Source: an uncultured Eggerthellaceae bacterium | GTDB lineage: Bacteria > Actinomycetota > Coriobacteriia > Coriobacteriales > Eggerthellaceae | Direction: 5' to 3' | DNA: 64,000 bases | Assembly (NCBI GenBank): GCA_934648845.1 | Contig: CAKUFS010000008.1 | Span: 1 to 64,000, forward strand | Part shown: positions 59,330-64,000 of the stretch, in pieces | Numbering within the stretch: position 1 is the first letter of the stretch | Layout: every line of letters begins with the position of its first letter | Made by a program: the position numbers and the translations under genes | The notes under the pieces: model-generated | Told to the model about the DNA's origin: nothing | Seen by the model: the letters and a program-made list of their open reading frames with translations, nothing else | Database searches by the model: none

Positions 59330-62302
59330 TTATTCCTGGTTCTTCCGAATGTCAGCAACAATTTCCGCGCAAGTCATGATCTTGACGTTTTTGCTGGGCA
59401 TTGAGCGCAGGAACGTCTTTCCATACCCCTTGGAAAGCAGGCGATGGTCGGCAAGAATAAGAATTCCCTGGTCGGTGTTAGTGCGAATCAAGCGTCCTGC
59501 TGCCTGCTTCATTTCAATCACGGCAGCCGGCAACACATAATGGCGCCACGCGTCGGCATCGCGCGAACCGCGCTCGCATGACAGCGGGTCGGTGGGCTTC
59601 GCAAACGGCAATTTCGGCACAATCACACCGCGCAATGTGGAACCCGGTGCGTCAAAACCTTCCCAAAAGCTCTTCAGCGCGAACAGTGAAAGCTGCTTAT
59701 TCGACAGGAACTCATCGCGCAGGCCTTTAACGGAAACGCCCCATTTCTGGCATACCAGACGCAAATCCGCTTCTTTGAGCTGGGGATTTACCGCTTCGTA
59801 GCAAGCATCCATCTCACGACGATTCGTGAAAAGCGTGAGCATAGAACCATTTTGCGCCAAATGAGCCGCTACAAGCAGCTTTTGCAAATGTGCCAGGTAG
59901 CTGCGTTCGGCGGGGTCGGGCATATCGCTGGGCACGTAGATGGTCATGTTGTTGTCAAAATCGAAGCTGGAATCAAGCCTGAGCGTAGCGGCCTGGGAAT
60001 TCTCGCTTTGGTTGAGGCCCATGGCGTTCTCGAACGCCTCAAAACTCTCGCCAATGGCAACGGTTGCCGAAGCGTACACAACGGAATGCGTGCGCTGGTA
60101 CAGCGAATCCTCCAGCATGAAGCCCATGTTCAGCGGCAACGCTTCAATGCAGTCAACGAAGCGGTCTTTCTTGTGCGAAATCGTAGCAGAATACGCATAT
60201 AACTCAGAAGGTTTCGAGAACACGGTCTCGCACACATCAAGCACTTCGCGCAACGAAAGCGCAATAACGGCAATCTCTCGCTGAAGGGCCGCAGCGGCGG
60301 CATCTTCCTCAAGATAGACAACAAGCTCCTGACAAGCAGAAATAAGTTTTTCGGAAGCATTTTGCACCGCTAAGGCACGTGCACTCAACTCCATGAAACG
60401 CTGACCCTTACGCACCTCATCGTTGATCCACAAATCAACGAATTCGTAGTTCTTATTACGCGCGGTGTCGTAATACAGCAGCTCCTTAACCTGCGGAACG
60501 AACTCTTTTACCGCCTCATTGAACTCTTTACCTGCAGAAAACGCTTTTCCCGTCAGGGCATACAGCAGATTCTCCTGGCTTTCATCTTTCGTGGCGGCAG
60601 CGCGGCGCTGCACGCGCGCGAAAATATTGCGGCTATCATCAGACGCCACTTTATGAGCAATGTTGACCAACTCTTCAGACGAAAGCTTGCTAGAGAAGGC
60701 CTTGCGCGCTTCTTGCTCTGCTCCATGGGCCTCATCAACCACCCAATAGCGAATCGGCGGCAGCAAGCCACCATCAGCTGCAAGATCGCAGAAAAGCAGG
60801 CTGTGGTTTGTCACCACAATGTCTGCCGCTGCAGCCTTGCGGCGTGAACCGTGCACAAAGCAGCTCGCGCCGTAATACGGGCATTTGCGACGCAGGCATT
60901 CTTGGCTTCCGCACGTAATGGACCAGCGCGGAAGCAGGCGATAGTCAATCTTCAGCGTGTCAATGTCGCTGTATTCCGACTGCTCGATGAAAGAGAGAAG
61001 CGCTGCAGCCGCAACGGCGCAGGTCGTTTGCTTATCGCCCAACATGCGATCAAATTGGTGTTCAGCCACCAAATGCTCAATTTTGCGCAAGCAGGGGTAA
61101 TGCGAGAATCCCTTCAAGGCGGCATACGTAAGGCCGCCCAGCGCTTTGTCAAGCAAGGGAAGCTCGTGATAAATCAGTTGGTCAAGCAACGCATTTGTTT
61201 TCGTTGCAACACCAACCGTTATGTTGTTTTTCTTCGCCAAAAGCGCTGCGGGAAGCAAATACGCCATGGATTTGCCCACGCCAGTACCGGCCTCCACAAC
61301 CAGATTTTCCGATTGCTCGAACGCCTTTCCCACCGCGCATGACATCTGACATTGCTCGTCACGACGCTCAAACTGTTGGTAAAGGCCGCCAACAAGACCG
61401 CCTTCGCTGAATGCTGCTGCAATTTCCTCTTGCGAAGGCGCTTTGATGCCCACCAACGGATCATCGGCCAGCGTCTCGGCATCGGCACGCGATTTCAAAT
61501 CGCAGGCGCTGACCGCTTCCCTGCGCGTACCACGCAGCGAGAAATGAGGAACCGTTTCGCCTTGCGCGGCGGCGGCTTTTTCGTTCTGCTGGTTGAAATA
61601 ATCGAACACAACCTGGGTCTGCCACTCTTCGGGAGTCGCAAAACCCGCAATCAGCGCAACAAGGGGTGCGGGCATGGATGCAATAGCCGCCAACAGCACC
61701 GGAAGCACCGCACAGGTTGCTTCCACATCGGCATCGGCACGATGCGTTGAAAGCGGCAGGTCGAAAGCGCGCACCAGGTCAAGCAAACGATGCGACTTCA
61801 AGCGCGGCAGGCCAACGCGCGCCAAATCAAGCGAGTCCACCCAAGTGTTTTCGAGAAGAGGATAACCAGCCGGATGCTTCGTGGTAAAGGTGCGGTCGAA
61901 ATCAGCATTGTGCGCCACGCAAATGGCATCGCCCACAAATTCAACCAGCTGTTCCAACGCCTCGTTCGGCGTTGGTGCACCGGCGATGTCTTCCTGAGAG
62001 ATATGCGTCAAGTGGACAATTTCTTCAGGAATTTCCTTGCCTGGATCAACAAACGTGTTGAACCACGCAATGATTTTGCCGCCTTCTACACGGGCAGCAG
62101 CAATCTGAATCAAATCATCGTGGTTATACGACAGACCAGTGGTTTCCGTATCGATAACCACCACGTTATTGCTGAATATACCAAAATCGGCCGCTTGCGC
62201 AGCCTCTTTCAATGCTCCATAGCGCCTGCAAACACTCTCAGGAGTGCCGTCGCAGATAAATTCTTGCAGGGAAGCGCTTATTCCCGTAATGTGTCTTTCC
62301 AT
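59330..62302 (-). CDS. dinG: DinG-family ATP-dependent helicase with N-terminal DEDDh exonuclease domain
   Basis: 990 aa from the ATG at 62302. The N-terminus (about 30-220) is a DnaQ-like 3'-5' exonuclease: VVVIDTETTGLSYNHDDLIQ, then CVAHNADFDRTFTTKH and HRADADVEATCAVL. The helicase part has Walker A (EAGTGVGKSMAYLLPAALLA), a four-cysteine cluster (CGSQECLRRKCPYYGASC, C-x4-C-x4-C-x5-C) as in iron-sulphur XPD/DinG enzymes, the VVDEAHGAEQE motif II, and motif VI QAAGRLIRTNTDQG. This domain order occurs in Gram-positive DinG/YpvA-type proteins. It likely unwinds R-loops or damaged replication intermediates, with exonuclease help. No Shine-Dalgarno is visible; a GTG at 62359 is the alternative. 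Confidence 0.93.
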   Translation of the reverse strand: MERHITGISASLQEFICDGTPESVCRRYGALKEAAQAADFGIFSNNVVVIDTETTGLSYNHDDLIQIAAARVEGGKIIAWFNTFVDPGKEIPEEIVHLTHISQEDIAGAPTPNEALEQLVEFVGDAICVAHNADFDRTFTTKHPAGYPLLENTWVDSLDLARVGLPRLKSHRLLDLVRAFDLPLSTHRADADVEATCAVLPVLLAAIASMPAPLVALIAGFATPEEWQTQVVFDYFNQQNEKAAAAQGETVPHFSLRGTRREAVSACDLKSRADAETLADDPLVGIKAPSQEEIAAAFSEGGLVGGLYQQFERRDEQCQMSCAVGKAFEQSENLVVEAGTGVGKSMAYLLPAALLAKKNNITVGVATKTNALLDQLIYHELPLLDKALGGLTYAALKGFSHYPCLRKIEHLVAEHQFDRMLGDKQTTCAVAAAALLSFIEQSEYSDIDTLKIDYRLLPRWSITCGSQECLRRKCPYYGASCFVHGSRRKAAAADIVVTNHSLLFCDLAADGGLLPPIRYWVVDEAHGAEQEARKAFSSKLSSEELVNIAHKVASDDSRNIFARVQRRAAATKDESQENLLYALTGKAFSAGKEFNEAVKEFVPQVKELLYYDTARNKNYEFVDLWINDEVRKGQRFMELSARALAVQNASEKLISACQELVVYLEEDAAAAALQREIAVIALSLREVLDVCETVFSKPSELYAYSATISHKKDRFVDCIEALPLNMGFMLEDSLYQRTHSVVYASATVAIGESFEAFENAMGLNQSENSQAATLRLDSSFDFDNNMTIYVPSDMPDPAERSYLAHLQKLLVAAHLAQNGSMLTLFTNRREMDACYEAVNPQLKEADLRLVCQKWGVSVKGLRDEFLSNKQLSLFALKSFWEGFDAPGSTLRGVIVPKLPFAKPTDPLSCERGSRDADAWRHYVLPAAVIEMKQAAGRLIRTNTDQGILILADHRLLSKGYGKTFLRSMPSKNVKIMTCAEIVADIRKNQE

Positions 62303-62376
62303 AGTGAGAAGCGTACCATCTCTTACTCTTTCATACAAACCATTACCCCGAAAAACCACGGTATCAGGAGTTTTTC

Positions 62377-63021
62377 ATGCTTAACGACTTTTGCTACAGC
62401 ACTTATGCACGTTTTGAGACGGAATCGCGCGCGCAAGGTGCGGCGCTTATGGGCGGCGACCACCTTATTGGCGATATTTACACCCTTGAACCCGAATTGC
62501 AGGAAGATCGTTCGTATCGCATTTGGTTGGTTAATCGTTTTGGCGCAAAAGTTGCCTTCCTTGCTGCCAACGAAGAGCATCGAATCCTTTCTTTACAGGC
62601 ACGCGGATGGACCCTGCGCGCGCTTTTATCGTTTGTTGCTTTAGGACAAGATCCCATCGGTTATTGGGGCGAAGTCGTTTTGCTCTGCAACGACCCCCAT
62701 TACGACCATGAGTTCAACGCATTTGCCCTCAATCTGCGCGAACTCATGGCTCAGGGCATTCGACCCGCTGTGGATTTCACCGAACAAGCCGCTCGTCAGA
62801 TCATTGACTCCAAGGGAACATGGCTTCCTTCCGACCGCGTGGGGTCGCCGCGCATCGGAAAGGATTCCACTTTGGTGAAAACGCACCGCTCTACATCGGA
62901 AAAGCTCATCGAAGCGGGACGCCAGAAAAACAAGGGCTGTTATGCCACCACGATCATCATTTGGGTTATCGTCGCCGTTGCCTTGATTGCAGGCATTGCC
63001 AAGCTGCTTGGTTTGTTCTAG
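62377..63021 (+). CDS. hypothetical tail-anchored membrane protein
   Basis: 214 aa. The soluble part (residues 1-170) has no recognised family: NDFCYSTYARFETESRAQGA, DRSYRIWLVNRFGAKVAFLA and LRALLSFVALGQDPIGYWGE suggest a compact mixed fold. A single C-terminal membrane helix (about 191-213) makes it tail-anchored with the domain in the cytoplasm. AGGAG precedes the ATG. It is divergent from dinG, about 75 bases away, and its stop codon overlaps the stop of the convergent ddl gene. Confidence 0.7.
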   Translation: MLNDFCYSTYARFETESRAQGAALMGGDHLIGDIYTLEPELQEDRSYRIWLVNRFGAKVAFLAANEEHRILSLQARGWTLRALLSFVALGQDPIGYWGEVVLLCNDPHYDHEFNAFALNLRELMAQGIRPAVDFTEQAARQIIDSKGTWLPSDRVGSPRIGKDSTLVKTHRSTSEKLIEAGRQKNKGCYATTIIIWVIVAVALIAGIAKLLGLF

Positions 63022-64000
63022 CAGCTTTCTGCTTTTTCTTCCTGCAGGGCCTTCGCTTGGCGAACTTCCAAATTGTCACAGCAGTTTTCAAATGCCAAAT
63101 CAATCAGGCGTTTAGCAAGTTGTGCGAAGGAATACCCTTTTGCACGCGCGGCATCGGGCAAAAGCGATGTTTCCGTCATGCCCGGAATGGTATTCGTTTC
63201 AAGAATCCATGCCTCACCCTGGTCGTCAACAATAAAATCAGAACGGGAAACACCCGCGCACCCCAACGCTTTGTGGGCGGCAATGGCCATACCCTGCAGT
63301 TTCGCGGAAAGATCATCAGGGATTGGCGCGGGGCACAAATGCTGAGAACCACCAGGTGCGTATTTCGCTTCGTAATCGTAATACGCGGACTGGGGAATAA
63401 TCTGGATAACAGGCAGCGGCTCAATCTCATTGTTTCCAATAACGGCAACGGTAAATTCGCCACCTGCAACATATTGCTCGATGAGCGCTTCCTGACTGAA
63501 ACTAAGCGCTTGTTGAACGGCATCAAGAATAGCTTCTTCCCCATCAACAATGTAAACGCCGTTGCTGCTGCCTTCCGAACAGGCTTTTACCACGCAATGT
63601 GATCCGATTTTCGCTAAAACTTCGTTTATATCAACGTCTTCAAGGCGCGTAAAAGATAAAGAGCCAGGTGTTTGAATGCCTGCTGCCTCATATACCATCT
63701 TCGATTTTGCTTTATTGATAGCAAGAGCGCTCGCCGCAACACCCGACCCAATATAGGGAATGCCCAGAATCTCCAGCATTCCTTGAATGGTGCCGTCTTC
63801 GCCGCCTTCGCCATGAAGAGCAAGGAACGCAACATCAAAATGTCCGCTTACCAACGCGATAAGATCCTCTTTGACAGAAGGGTCGAGCATAGTGACGTGA
63901 AAACCGGCCTCAAGCAGTGCGGTCTGAGCTCCCTTGCCCGAAACAAGCGATACCGCTCGCTCGCCACTGGTGCCGCCGCAAAGCAGCGCAACATTGCATT
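63018..64000 (-). CDS. ddl: D-alanine--D-alanine ligase, 5' end beyond the window
   Basis: Partial: the frame is open to the right edge (codons up to NVALLCGGTSGERAVSL), so the start lies past 64000. ATP-grasp enzyme that makes D-Ala-D-Ala for peptidoglycan. Marks: the N-terminal GGTSGERAVSL, HGEGGEDGTIQGMLEILGIP, INKAKSKMVYEAAGI, VKACSEGSSNGVYIV, EQYVAGGEFTVAVIG and the C-terminal LETNTIPGMTETSLLP. All catalytic regions are present. A Gly-Glu-Arg (GER) follows GGTS in place of the usual GGxSxER. The stop overlaps the stop of the convergent tail-anchored gene by three bases. Confidence 0.95.
   Translation of the reverse strand, partial: CNVALLCGGTSGERAVSLVSGKGAQTALLEAGFHVTMLDPSVKEDLIALVSGHFDVAFLALHGEGGEDGTIQGMLEILGIPYIGSGVAASALAINKAKSKMVYEAAGIQTPGSLSFTRLEDVDINEVLAKIGSHCVVKACSEGSSNGVYIVDGEEAILDAVQQALSFSQEALIEQYVAGGEFTVAVIGNNEIEPLPVIQIIPQSAYYDYEAKYAPGGSQHLCPAPIPDDLSAKLQGMAIAAHKALGCAGVSRSDFIVDDQGEAWILETNTIPGMTETSLLPDAARAKGYSFAQLAKRLIDLAFENCCDNLEVRQAKALQEEKAESC

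Overview
This is a bacterial chromosome segment of moderately high GC (roughly mid-50s percent by eye) with short intergenic gaps. Several features suggest a Coriobacteriia / Eggerthellaceae-like actinobacterium: an NRAMP-related transporter paired with a pore-less MgtE-like protein, a BTAD/SARP regulator beside a giant repeat-built surface protein, a compact type IV pilus-like cluster ending in PilT, and an orphan phenylacetate-CoA ligase. The placement is inferred from gene content, not from a database search. Two near-consensus parS sites (46831 and 56473) suggest, without proving, that the window lies in the origin-proximal part of the chromosome.

Layout. 0.5-11 kb: RlmD-like rRNA methyltransferase, a small holin-type membrane protein, ApbE, a DUF4143 AAA ATPase with an upstream palindrome array, a three-gene operon (aminotransferase, DUF3783 protein, iron alcohol dehydrogenase), a YdcF/SanA-type protein with an upstream repeat array, and a HAD phosphatase. 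11-12 kb: a gene-free stretch holding a 34-bp inverted repeat. 12-16 kb: a TPP riboswitch controlling thiM-thiE-thiD-cytX, the thiamine salvage and HMP uptake operon. 16-20 kb: a predicted PD-(D/E)XK nuclease-fold gene with a second palindrome array, a YqeY-like protein, a flavin reductase, tRNA-Arg(CCU), a HAD phosphatase and 5-formyl-THF cyclo-ligase. 20-27 kb: an NRAMP-type transporter translated just after an MgtE-N/CBS protein, an LCP cell-wall ligase and phenylacetate-CoA ligase.

27-46 kb is dominated by one 5,445-codon surface protein gene. It lies in a minus-strand locus with a 166-aa membrane protein, a 144-aa unknown protein and a BTAD regulator with a degenerate GGDEF-like C-terminus. 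A direct repeat with 11-bp period sits just upstream of a -10-like element in front of the 144-aa gene, as expected of a SARP target. 47-52.5 kb (+ strand): a transglutaminase-like lipoprotein, then a pilus/type II secretion-like operon (GspF/PilC, four small pilin-like or accessory proteins, PilT). 52.7-64 kb: hibernation factor HPF, tRNA-Arg(ACG), a 50-aa zinc ribbon protein, an M28-peptidase-like membrane protein split by a huge acidic insert, a coiled-coil membrane protein, a DinG/exonuclease fusion helicase, a tail-anchored protein, and ddl cut by the window edge.

The most unusual material is regulatory or repeat DNA. Three unrelated minus-strand genes (starts 5719, 10084, 17011) each have four copies of a gene-specific repeat with very regular spacing upstream. 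The two whose repeats are palindromes are single-gene loci of lower GC than their surroundings.
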